Assembly (NCBI GenBank): GCA_030590525.1
Contig: JAUUYI010000160.1
Span: 1-5,690, forward strand
Length of the DNA: 5,690 nt
Direction: 5' to 3'
From: Sedimenticola sp.
Lineage (GTDB): Bacteria > Pseudomonadota > Gammaproteobacteria > Chromatiales > Chromatiaceae
Made by a program: the position numbers and the translations under genes. Numbering within the stretch: the first letter of the stretch is position 1; the number at the start of each line of letters is the position of its first letter. Below, in pieces: positions 1 through 5,435 of the stretch. The notes beneath the pieces were generated by a model that saw only the letters and a program-made list of their open reading frames with translations, was not told the DNA's origin and did no database searches.

Positions 1-165
1 ACCCCCCGCCTGTTGACCCGTTTTCTATGTGGCATCACATCGCCCCGACTGAGCCGCAGCAAACTGACCGCCCATGCAATGTTCGGCAGCCTGGAGAAAG
101 CCCCCTTTGGCGAGGTGCTGGCCGAGATTTTCAAACATCCCCGTAAATTTCCACACACCGATTGA
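1..165 (+). CDS. C-terminal end of a RecQ-family ATP-dependent DNA helicase (5' part outside window)
   Basis: Frame 1 is open from the first base and ends in TGA at 163-165, giving the last 54 residues of a protein that begins outside the window. The tail contains LTRFLCGITSP, followed by RSKLTAHAMFGSLEKAPF and a short GEVLAEIF helix. This resembles the extreme C-terminus of the proteobacterial RecQ-like helicases that carry a basic tail with an 'RFLCG..SP' block, rather than the HRDC domain of E. coli RecQ. Such enzymes unwind DNA 3' to 5' during recombination and repair. The assignment rests on memory of this tail pattern; none of the helicase motifs are in view. The next gene starts 51 bp downstream on the same strand with its own ribosome-binding site, so co-transcription is possible but not shown. 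Confidence 0.55.
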   Translation, partial: TPRLLTRFLCGITSPRLSRSKLTAHAMFGSLEKAPFGEVLAEIFKHPRKFPHTD

Positions 166-204
166 CTATTGAGCTATCTTCAAATTATCCCTTTTGAAAT
201 TACT

Positions 205-210
205 GGAGGT
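205..210 (+). promoter_or_regulatory. Shine-Dalgarno site GGAGGT that sets the YbaK-domain gene start
   Basis: GGAGGT lies 6 bases before the ATG at 217. The same frame is open further upstream to a TTG at 169, but that codon has no comparable site and would add a 16-residue leader of no recognisable character. The ATG at 217 is therefore preferred. Confidence 0.85.
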
Positions 211-216
211 ATTGTC

Positions 217-687
217 ATGACCGTTGCTGTCTCTGTCACTAACGCACTGACCGAAAGCCAGACGGAGTATGAGGTGGTCCCCCACCCAAAAACCTACTCC
301 AGCATAGAAACCGCCAATGCCGCCCACGTGGCGGATGACCACATCGCAAAGGGTGTGCTGCTCAAGGATGATACGGGCTATCTGCTGGCGGTGATCCCGG
401 CGAGCCAGTGGGTGGATCTGGATCGAACCAAAGAAGAACTCGGCAGGGATCTTCAGCTGGCCTCCGAGGACGAAATCGAACGGTTGTTTTCCGACTGTTC
501 CCTTGGCGCTATCCCACCGCTCGGTGATATCTATGGCGTGGAGACGGTCATGGATGAGGCACTCACCAGCCTGGCCAGTGTCTATTTCGAGGGAGGCGAC
601 CATGAACAGCTCATCCGGGTCTCCGGCGAGCAGTTCAAGAGACTGATGAAGGGTGTGCGTCATGGTCATTTTGGTGGCGAGATCTGA
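217..687 (+). CDS. YbaK/ProX-type aminoacyl-tRNA deacylase domain protein
   Basis: The product is 156 residues from the ATG at 217. It shows the YbaK/EbsC (prolyl-tRNA editing-like) fold pattern: the YEVVPHPKTYSS opening strand, the helix AAHVADDHIAKGVLL with the probable catalytic lysine at 45, a central strand YLLAVIPAS, and the GxxP-type substrate loop GAIPPLG at 97-103. This family hydrolyses mischarged aminoacyl-tRNA in trans in the cytoplasm; the substrate amino acid cannot be told from sequence. The length is typical of a free-standing editing domain. Its stop at 685-687 is 24 bases before the archease start, so it probably heads a three-gene operon with archease and rtcB. That places it in an RNA or tRNA maintenance context. 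A catalytically altered relative with another ligand remains possible. Confidence 0.85.
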   Translation: MTVAVSVTNALTESQTEYEVVPHPKTYSSIETANAAHVADDHIAKGVLLKDDTGYLLAVIPASQWVDLDRTKEELGRDLQLASEDEIERLFSDCSLGAIPPLGDIYGVETVMDEALTSLASVYFEGGDHEQLIRVSGEQFKRLMKGVRHGHFGGEI

Positions 688-711
688 GCATGCCCGGGGC
701 GGCGGATAATC

Positions 712-1128
712 ATGGCTCACTGGGAGCATTTTCATCACCAGGCCGATATCGGTGTGAGGGGTTGCGCCGATTCCCTGGCATCTGCCTTCGAACAGGCAGC
801 CCTTGGCATGACCGCGGTGATTACCGATCCGGATTCGGTTGCCGACAGCATAGCCATCCCGATTCACTGCCAGGCGCCGGACAGAGAGCTGCTGCTCTGC
901 GACTGGCTCAACGCCCTGATCTACGAGATGGCCACCCGCAAGCTGTTGTTCCGCCGTTTCAGCGTTGCCTTGGATGGCAATGAACTGAATGCCACCGCCT
1001 GGGGAGAGACGATCGACCCGTTGCGGCACCAACCGGCGGTGGAGATCAAGGGTGCCACCTATACCGAGCTTCGTGTGGAACAGAAGCCCGACAGCAACTG
1101 GATTGCCCAGTGCGTTGTGGACGTATAG
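712..1128 (+). CDS. Archease, activating cofactor of RNA ligase RtcB
   Basis: The product is 138 residues, normal for archease. The N-terminal HQADIGVRG block at residues 9-17 is the archease signature, with D12 the expected metal-binding aspartate. The family features [17 protein letters not shown] in the middle, [10 protein letters not shown] at 111-120 and the C-terminal QCVVDV ending in a conserved acidic residue are all present. Archease speeds guanylation and allows multiple turnover by RtcB, and is thought to help place divalent metals in the ligase active site. The stop TAG at 1126-1128 directly abuts the rtcB ATG at 1129, so translational coupling is likely. The upstream ribosome site is weak, a GGCGG at 701-705, which also fits coupling to the preceding gene. 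An overlapping open frame at 690-983 is a shadow. Confidence 0.92.
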   Translation: MAHWEHFHHQADIGVRGCADSLASAFEQAALGMTAVITDPDSVADSIAIPIHCQAPDRELLLCDWLNALIYEMATRKLLFRRFSVALDGNELNATAWGETIDPLRHQPAVEIKGATYTELRVEQKPDSNWIAQCVVDV

Positions 1129-2577
1129 ATGAGACACAAAACAACAGATAGGATCCCAAGACCGCTACAACGCGCTGAATTCGAGTGGGAGATCCCGGCA
1201 TCCGGCAGCATGCGGGTTCCCGCCATCATTTATGCCAGCGCCGAACTCATCCATGATATGGATGACAAGGTGTTCGAGCAGGCGGCCAATGTAGCCAGGC
1301 TGCCGGGCATCGTCCATGCCGCCTATGCCATGCCGGACGCCCACTGGGGATACGGTTTCCCTATCGGCGGGGTGGCTGCGTTCGACGCGGATCAGGGGGG
1401 CGTGGTCTCCGCCGGTGGTGTCGGCTTCGATATCTCCTGCGGGGTGCGAACCCTGCACACCGGTCTGGGCCGGAATGCTATCGAAGGGGTCAAGGAGAGA
1501 CTGGCCGACTCACTGTATCAAATGGTGCCGGCCGGTCTCGGCAGTACCGGCGACATCCGACTGCAGGAGCGGGAGATGGATGCCATGCTGAGCGGAGGCG
1601 CCCGGTGGGCGGTCAAACAGGGTTTCGGCCACAAGGATGATCTGCAGTACATCGAAGAGGCTGGCTGCATGAGCGGTGCCGACCCGGGGGCAGTCTCCAG
1701 CCAGGCAAAACGACGCCAGCGTGATGAGATGGGTACCCTCGGATCAGGCAACCACTATCTGGAAGTGCAGGAGATCACCGAGATATTCGAACCCACTGTG
1801 GCCGACGCCTTCGGCATCAAGCAGGGGGATATACTGGTCAGTATCCACTGTGGTTCCAGGGGACTGGGGCACCAGATCGGCACCGAGTTTCTCAAACTCA
1901 TGGTTGTCACCGCCGGACAGCATGGCATCCATCTCCCCGACCGGGAACTGGCCTGTGCCCCCATCCATTCAAAGGTCGGCCGGGCCTACCTCGACGCCAT
2001 GCGCGCCGGTATCAACTGCGCCCTGGCCAACCGCCAGATCATCACGCATCTCGCCCGCCGGGCATTTGAACGGATCCTGCCGCAGGCCGAACTGAGCCTG
2101 CTCTACGACGTATCCCACAACACCTGCAAGCTGGAACAGCATGTGATCGAGGGTCAATCGAGAGAACTTTACGTCCATCGGAAAGGGGCCACACGCTCGT
2201 TCGGCCCAGGTCATATGGAGCTCCCGGAATCATTGAGAAAAGCGGGCCATCCGGTGCTGATCGGTGGCTCCATGGGCACTGCCTCCTATATCCTCTGCGG
2301 CACCCGGGAGGCGGAGGAACGCTCCTTCAGCTCCGCCTGCCATGGAGCAGGCCGTGCCATGAGCCGACGTGCGGCCAGCAGGAAATGGCGTGGCCGTCAG
2401 GTCATCGATGACCTGGCAGATCTGGGCGTAGTGATCCGCAGCCCGTCGATGCGTGGCGTGGCTGAAGAGGCGCCTGGCGCCTACAAGGATGTTTCGGCGG
2501 TGGTCGAAGCCAGCCACCGGGCAGGCCTGGCCCGTAAGGTGGCGAAATTGAGACCGGTAATCTGTATCAAGGGATGA
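1129..2577 (+). CDS. rtcB: RNA-splicing ligase RtcB (archaeal-type length)
   Basis: RtcB joins RNA 2',3'-cyclic phosphate or 3'-phosphate ends to 5'-hydroxyl ends, using GTP and Mn2+ through a covalent guanylyl-histidine. The 482-residue product carries the full motif set: PDAHWGYGFPIGG; GFDISCGVR with D101 and C104; GSGNHYLEVQ with N208 and H209; HCGSRGLGH with H240; YDVSHN with H330; and SACHGAGR with H405, the expected guanylated histidine. These positions track the Pyrococcus enzyme (C98, H203, H234, H329, H404) with small offsets. The shorter E. coli RtcB of about 408 residues fits less well. It follows archease with no gap, matching the known dependence of this RtcB class on archease. 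No rtcA or rtcR is seen nearby. The gene appears intact and functional; its RNA targets cannot be deduced. No clear terminator follows. Confidence 0.97.
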   Translation: MRHKTTDRIPRPLQRAEFEWEIPASGSMRVPAIIYASAELIHDMDDKVFEQAANVARLPGIVHAAYAMPDAHWGYGFPIGGVAAFDADQGGVVSAGGVGFDISCGVRTLHTGLGRNAIEGVKERLADSLYQMVPAGLGSTGDIRLQEREMDAMLSGGARWAVKQGFGHKDDLQYIEEAGCMSGADPGAVSSQAKRRQRDEMGTLGSGNHYLEVQEITEIFEPTVADAFGIKQGDILVSIHCGSRGLGHQIGTEFLKLMVVTAGQHGIHLPDRELACAPIHSKVGRAYLDAMRAGINCALANRQIITHLARRAFERILPQAELSLLYDVSHNTCKLEQHVIEGQSRELYVHRKGATRSFGPGHMELPESLRKAGHPVLIGGSMGTASYILCGTREAEERSFSSACHGAGRAMSRRAASRKWRGRQVIDDLADLGVVIRSPSMRGVAEEAPGAYKDVSAVVEASHRAGLARKVAKLRPVICIKG

Positions 2578-2579
2578 GA

Positions 2580-2622
2580 TCTGGAACTTGGCGATGGAGC
2601 GAGCCTCAATCAGAGTTCCGGA
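2580..2622. repeat. Imperfect inverted repeat just after rtcB
   Basis: TCTGGAACT at 2580-2588 pairs with AGTTCCGGA at 2614-2622 (nine positions, one of them a G-T pair) across a 25-base loop. There is no T-run, so it is not a convincing intrinsic terminator. It lies at the end of rtcB and at the broken end of the transposase remnant, so it may be a chance pairing, a weak processing hairpin or a REP-like remnant. Confidence 0.3.
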
Positions 2623-2771
2623 TTACAGGCGCTCAATCATTTCATTGTGGACATCCCGCACGGCCTCGCGTAGATCATCGATCCGATCAAACAATAGGCG
2701 GCTTGAGCGTTCCGCAAGGTTGGCCGTAAAGAATAGGTCGCTCCTTCGATTAATGCGCGGTGGTAGCGCAT
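2623..2771 (-). pseudogene. Truncated, frameshifted REP-associated tyrosine transposase (RAYT) remnant
   Basis: On the minus strand an ATG at 2771-2769 reads MRYHRALIEGATY, the usual opening of RAYT proteins (Y1/IS200-like superfamily, linked to mobilisation of REP palindromes). The match then stops, but the neighbouring frame continues exactly where expected with FFTANLAERSSRLL, then FDRIDDLREAVRDVH and NEM. Adding one T to the TATTCTTT stretch (plus-strand about 2730-2736) would restore TYFFTANL, so a one-base deletion is the simplest explanation. After about 45 residues homology ends, and the frame runs into TAA at 2623-2625 after IERL. The HxH metal motif and catalytic tyrosine are missing. 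It cannot encode an active transposase. Recognition is from the family's well-conserved N-terminal pattern. Confidence 0.75.
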
Positions 2772-3011
2772 AGCGGCACAATCCCCGCCCCCCCGTGCGG
2801 TAGTTGTCAAGAAATATCAAGGCATTGAAACGCCTGCCATGTGAAATCTTGGCCAACTGGTGTGGTGCGCGACTTGAAACGGAAGGGTTAACGGGCAGAG
2901 AACTAAAGGAAAAATCGCAATCCATCAAGGAGTGTTGGCAATTTGACCATGAGATAGCCTTCAATAGTTCCGCTTGGCAAAAGCGAGCCCGCCGCTTCGC
3001 TCGCCTCATCC
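2772..3011. other. Unassigned segment between RAYT remnant and cas3 fragment
   Basis: About 240 bp without a recognisable gene. The plus strand is open from 2804 (TTG, immediately after a TAG, no ribosome site) to 3109. It encodes a basic, helix-prone peptide including LTGRELKEKSQSIKECW and AWQKRARRFARLILERE, and its last third overlaps the cas3 fragment in another frame. The minus strand is also open here. The peptide composition is protein-like, so this may be a piece of a lost gene, but I do not recognise a family. A C-rich run at 2782-2791 lies next to the RAYT start. At least one recombination junction probably lies in this segment, because recognisable Cas3 sequence begins only near 3024. 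Confidence 0.4.
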
Positions 3012-3542
3012 TTGAGCGGGAGCAGCTACGTTTGCTACGAGGGCAACCTGCAACCTGGGCCATTGAGCGAGTGGCTGGCCAAGACCCGTGGCGCCCAGGC
3101 CCTGCTTGATGCCCCCATTCTCTGTTGCACCATCGACCACCTGATACCCGCCACCGAGGGTATCCGTGGCGGTCGTCAGATCGCCCCCATGCTGCGCCTC
3201 ATGAGTAGCGACCTGGTACTCGACGAACCAGATGACTTTGGCCTCGAAGATCTGCCCGCTCTCAGCCGCCTGGTGCACTGGGCCGGGCTACTGGGAAGCC
3301 GTGTTCTACTCTCTTCGGCAACCCTGCCACCAGCGCTGGTAGAGGGGCTTTTCGAAGCTTATTATGCAGGGCGAGGCAGTTATCGACAAAACCGCGGGAT
3401 ACCTGGCCAAACACCCGCCATCTGCACCGCCTGGTTTGACGAATATAGTGCTGCACCCGGCAATCACAAAACATTGAAGAGCTTCAAGAAGCAACACGAC
3501 AACTGGGTTGAAAAGCGGGGGGATACTGAACCGCATCTTTAG
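3012..3542 (+). pseudogene. cas3: Internal fragment of type I-F cas3 (Cas2/3 helicase-nuclease)
   Basis: About 165 residues match the first RecA-like helicase domain of the type I-F Cas3 protein, normally around 1,100 residues with an N-terminal Cas2 domain and an HD nuclease. Visible in order: YEGNLQPGPLSEWL, DAPILCCTIDHLIPATEG, RGGRQIAPMLRL, the Walker B box LVLDEPDDF (DEPD at 3222-3233), then LSRLVHWAGLLGSRVLLSSATLPP with motif III SAT at 3315-3323, and finally ICTAWFDEY. Homology fades at about WVEKR (near 3518). The Cas2 and HD domains, Walker A and motifs IV-VI are absent, so it cannot work as a nuclease-helicase. No proper start exists; the frame is open from 2958 and 3012 is only a TTG. 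Its TAG at 3540-3542 shares its last base with the first CRISPR repeat, showing that cas3 has been joined directly to the array. Confidence 0.88.
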
Positions 3543-3733
3543 TTCACTGCCGCACAGGCAGCTCAGAAATGTCCAAGTTTCCCCGGCCGATCGATCCCGT
3601 AGTTCACTGCCGCACAGGCAGCTCAGAAATACAATATTCCGCAGAAACTATCTTTCGAGGTGTTCACTGCCGCACAGGCAGCTTAGAAAACGATGGATTC
3701 GAGAATCCAATTGCAGGCCGCGTTCACTGCCGC
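3542..3733 (+). CRISPR. Short type I-F CRISPR array: three full repeats, one truncated repeat, three spacers
   Basis: Full 28-bp repeats lie at 3542-3569, 3602-3629 and 3662-3689. They begin GTTCACTGCC, carry the CTGCC/GGCAG hairpin around GCACA and end in AGAAA, which is the classic type I-F repeat. The first two are identical; the third has one C-to-T change, giving GCTTAGAAA. Spacers are exactly 32 bp: 3570-3601, 3630-3661 and 3690-3721. A fourth repeat begins on schedule at 3722 but matches only 12 bases, to 3733. The repeat strand is the same as the cas3 fragment, as in intact I-F loci, so the leader side should be to the left. No AT-rich leader is present; the cas3 fragment lies there instead. 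The 20-25 bases before the first repeat may be the tail of a cut spacer. With no Cas6f here, processing would need a complete I-F system elsewhere. Confidence 0.97.
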
Positions 3734-3775
3734 TGTTGCTTCCAGCGGTATTTCGTCACGAACTTCTAAGATTTT

Positions 3776-3799
3776 CTCACCTCGATACTGGTGAGTTTT
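3776..3799 (+). terminator. Possible weak terminator hairpin beyond the CRISPR array
   Basis: CTCACC at 3776-3781 pairs with GGTGAG at 3790-3795 across an 8-base loop and is followed by TTTT. The stem is only 6 bp and the T-run short, so termination would be weak; it may be chance. Confidence 0.3.
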
Positions 3800-3830
3800 C
3801 CCAGACTGCGGCACCGTCAGAGAGCCGGTG

Positions 3831-3894
3831 CAAAAGTCCGACCCACAGCGGAAGTCCTTTAGAGGTGTCTCAAAGGTCCGAAAAACAGCGTAAG
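3831..3894 (+). repeat. Imperfect direct repeat with 40-bp period
   Basis: The 24 bases at 3831-3854 and at 3871-3894 agree at 19 positions. Both share the CAAA start, the GTCCGA core (3836-3841 and 3876-3881) and the ACAGCG block, with 16 unrelated bases between them. It is not a CRISPR repeat: the sequence differs from the array and the copies are diverged. Related GTCCG-type motifs occur between genes in many gammaproteobacteria, so this may be a decayed dispersed repeat; that link is from memory and unproven. Confidence 0.45.
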
Positions 3895-4084
3895 CAGACG
3901 CTCACTACCTGATCAGTGAACTGGAGCTTTCGGCCAGGAGCTGCCGATCAGACTGCTAGATCTGAATGACCGGTTGAATCCACAACTGAAAGCAGTCATT
4001 GCAATTGGCCTGACGAATGCGTGCTCACGACCCGAAGTGCACACAGGGTGCTTTTCGTTTTGTTCCTAATGGTCCATTCCCTAC

Positions 4085-4357
4085 TTAGCTATGTATAGTC
4101 CTGCTAAATCGGAACCCGAAATTACGCAATATACAGAAACTACCTAGCACATTATCGGCCCATTCTGCTAAATCAATGTGACGAAGCTGAACCGCTATAT
4201 CCAAGTTCCAATCATGATGCCCGGAATAGAGCCAGGCATCAGGGAAGGCTTGGGCAGTAGACATCCGAAAGCCTTTTCGTCTTGCCGCCGACCAGCGATC
4301 ATTGGCAAGGTGATGAGTATCGTCTATCGTACCCTGGCCACGCATCCACACTATCAT
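4085..4357 (-). CDS. Doubtful small hypothetical ORF, possible gene remnant
   Basis: The minus strand is open for 90 codons. The first ATG at 4357 has no ribosome site. An internal ATG at 4264 is preceded by AAAAGG at a plausible spacing and would give 59 residues. The C-terminal part, including LDIAVQLRHIDLAEWADNVL and ILRNFGFRFSR, has a protein-like mix of residues, so it may be the end of a real or decayed gene. I do not recognise a family, domain, signal peptide or membrane segment. The plus strand over the same interval also has a 60-codon open frame, which weakens the case. It runs convergently with nothing and divergently from the gene at 4424. Confidence 0.25.
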   Translation of the reverse strand: MIVWMRGQGTIDDTHHLANDRWSAARRKGFRMSTAQAFPDAWLYSGHHDWNLDIAVQLRHIDLAEWADNVLGSFCILRNFGFRFSRTIHS

Positions 4358-4410
4358 TAACTGATATCGTGCGTTATAAGGTCATCAGATAATCAAAAAA
4401 TGCTCAAGCT

Positions 4411-4416
4411 GGAGGG
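4411..4416 (+). promoter_or_regulatory. Shine-Dalgarno site GGAGGG that sets the ParB-like gene start
   Basis: GGAGGG lies 7 bases before the ATG at 4424. The earlier in-frame ATG at 4400 has no such site, and the Shine-Dalgarno sequence would lie inside its coding region. The 4424 start also puts the signal peptide at the very N-terminus. Confidence 0.85.
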
Positions 4417-4423
4417 AAAGAGA

Positions 4424-5380
4424 ATGTTAAAGCGCTTTTTTAGTGTTGTTATTTTAGTGGTGGGGCTGGTGTTGGCGGGGGCGGTGGGGGCGGCTCCGCT
4501 CTGCACCCCGCAGACCCCGGTGGGTGGTAAATGTGAGATCGTCCTCGGTGATGTTCACTTAACCCAGACCTCTGTGGGCAAGGTCGCGGTGGCCTGCAAG
4601 CGGCTCTCCGTGGATCGGCAGGTGCAGGGCATTCTAAACGGGGCCACGCCCACCCCGGACAACGTGGCGGCGGCCTTGAACGAATATCTGGCTGCCAATG
4701 ACAACCGAATATTGCCGCTGGTGATCGGTCCCAATAAGAAATTCTACACCACCGACCATCATCACCTGGGCACGGCGGTCTGGACCTACAAGGGCAATTA
4801 TAATGACTATGACCATTCCAAGGTTCGTTTTCAGGCCCAGATCACGGTGGACTGGTCCAACACCGCGGACATTACCATGGACAACTTCTGGGAGAAAATG
4901 GCGGCCGCCAATCAGGCTTGGCCCTACGACAACAACGGCGACAAATTAACCGGCCGCTACACCTCGGAGGATGGCCCTTACCCCCAGAGTTTTGGCCAGA
5001 CGAAAAACGACAAATACCGTTCGCTCTCCCGCTGGGTGCGAGAGAGCTGCCTCTACATTAAAGAGGGCAAGGAGCAGTGCAAAAAAATCGCCAATAAGCT
5101 TCAGATCACCCCTAACAAAGGGGATTTTGAGGAGTTTGTCTGGGCAAACTATCTGCGCAAGAACCTGCCTTGGCCCAAGGGTAAAGAAAATGAGATCGAC
5201 AAGCTAAAGGAGATATATAAGAAAACGCCAGAGAAAATGGCATCGAAAGACGCCAAAGCGTTCTTGACGAATCTCCAGTATGATCCCAAAAAATATGGGT
5301 ACAACAAAAAGGGCATGCACCTGAAGTTGGTCTTCGATGGTGGCTGTGAAGATCCGACCCATAAGATCATCGACAAATAA
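4424..5380 (+). CDS. Exported ParB/sulfiredoxin-like domain protein (putative ParB-like nuclease family)
   Basis: The product is 318 residues. Residues 1-24 form a classic Sec signal peptide: MLKRFF, a hydrophobic core SVVILVVGLVLAGAVG, then a GAA cleavage region, so the mature protein is periplasmic or secreted. After it comes a ParB/Srx-like fold: VDRQVQGILNG, ILPLVIGPNKKFYTTDHHHLGTAVW, with T110-D111-H112-H113 in the place of the family's DGHH nucleotide-binding turn. This resembles the 'putative ParB-like nuclease' family, whose members are often exported and whose reaction is not established. The C-terminal half is lysine-rich and unassigned (YRSLSRWVRESC, NYLRKNLPWPKG). Six cysteines, at 27, 37, 58, 209, 219 and 308, all fall after the signal peptide and could form disulfides. 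It is a stand-alone gene with its own ribosome site and a strong terminator. DNA partitioning is unlikely given export. Confidence 0.83.
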   Translation: MLKRFFSVVILVVGLVLAGAVGAAPLCTPQTPVGGKCEIVLGDVHLTQTSVGKVAVACKRLSVDRQVQGILNGATPTPDNVAAALNEYLAANDNRILPLVIGPNKKFYTTDHHHLGTAVWTYKGNYNDYDHSKVRFQAQITVDWSNTADITMDNFWEKMAAANQAWPYDNNGDKLTGRYTSEDGPYPQSFGQTKNDKYRSLSRWVRESCLYIKEGKEQCKKIANKLQITPNKGDFEEFVWANYLRKNLPWPKGKENEIDKLKEIYKKTPEKMASKDAKAFLTNLQYDPKKYGYNKKGMHLKLVFDGGCEDPTHKIIDK

Positions 5381-5401
5381 CCCCTTGTGGATGGGGCGTA
5401 G

Positions 5402-5435
5402 AAAAGCCGGGGATGATCTCCCCGGCTTTTTTTTT
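5402..5435 (+). terminator. Strong intrinsic terminator after the exported ParB-like gene
   Basis: AAAAGCCGGGGA at 5402-5413 pairs perfectly over 12 bp with TCCCCGGCTTTT at 5419-5430, with a 5-base loop. The T-run continues to 5435. It starts 21 bases after the stop codon of the upstream gene, the usual place for a Rho-independent terminator, and marks that gene as a transcription unit ending here. Confidence 0.94.

Larger units (their letters stand above)
3734..4423. other. Long intergenic stretch with no confident gene
   Basis: About 690 bp between the broken CRISPR end and the next gene, lower in GC than the flanks. It holds a small hairpin near 3776, an imperfect 40-bp-period repeat (3831-3894), a 10-bp direct repeat CTGCTAAATC at 4101-4110 and 4165-4174, and one weak minus-strand open frame (4085-4357). 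TATAAG at 4375-4380 could be a -10 box for the gene at 4424, but I see no matching -35 at the usual distance. No tRNA, attachment site or transposase motif is apparent. The look is that of decayed accessory DNA. Confidence 0.5.

Noticed and set aside
166..1137. Long minus-strand ORF of 323 codons opposite the YbaK-domain and archease genes
   Set aside because: It is the antisense shadow of two clearly recognisable plus-strand genes and has no family signature.
2804..3109. Plus-strand ORF as an intact gene
   Set aside because: TTG start straight after a stop, no ribosome site, and the last third overlaps well-supported Cas3 sequence in another frame; kept only as an unassigned segment.
3012..3733. 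Transposon-encoded CRISPR (Tn7-like I-F CAST) remnant
   Set aside because: CAST systems lack Cas3, whereas a cas3 fragment is present; no tns or tniQ sequence was recognised.
3508..3912. Plus-strand ORF of 134 codons across the CRISPR array
   Set aside because: Its repeated SLPHRQLR blocks are just translated CRISPR repeats; no ribosome site.
4134..4147. Similarity between spacer 2 and ACAGAAACTACCT, as a possible self-targeting site
   Set aside because: Only about 12 of 13 bases agree, with no match beyond them; chance is the simplest reading.
4101..4174. 10-bp direct repeat CTGCTAAATC as a target-site duplication
   Set aside because: The two copies are 64 bp apart with no terminal inverted repeats or transposase between them.
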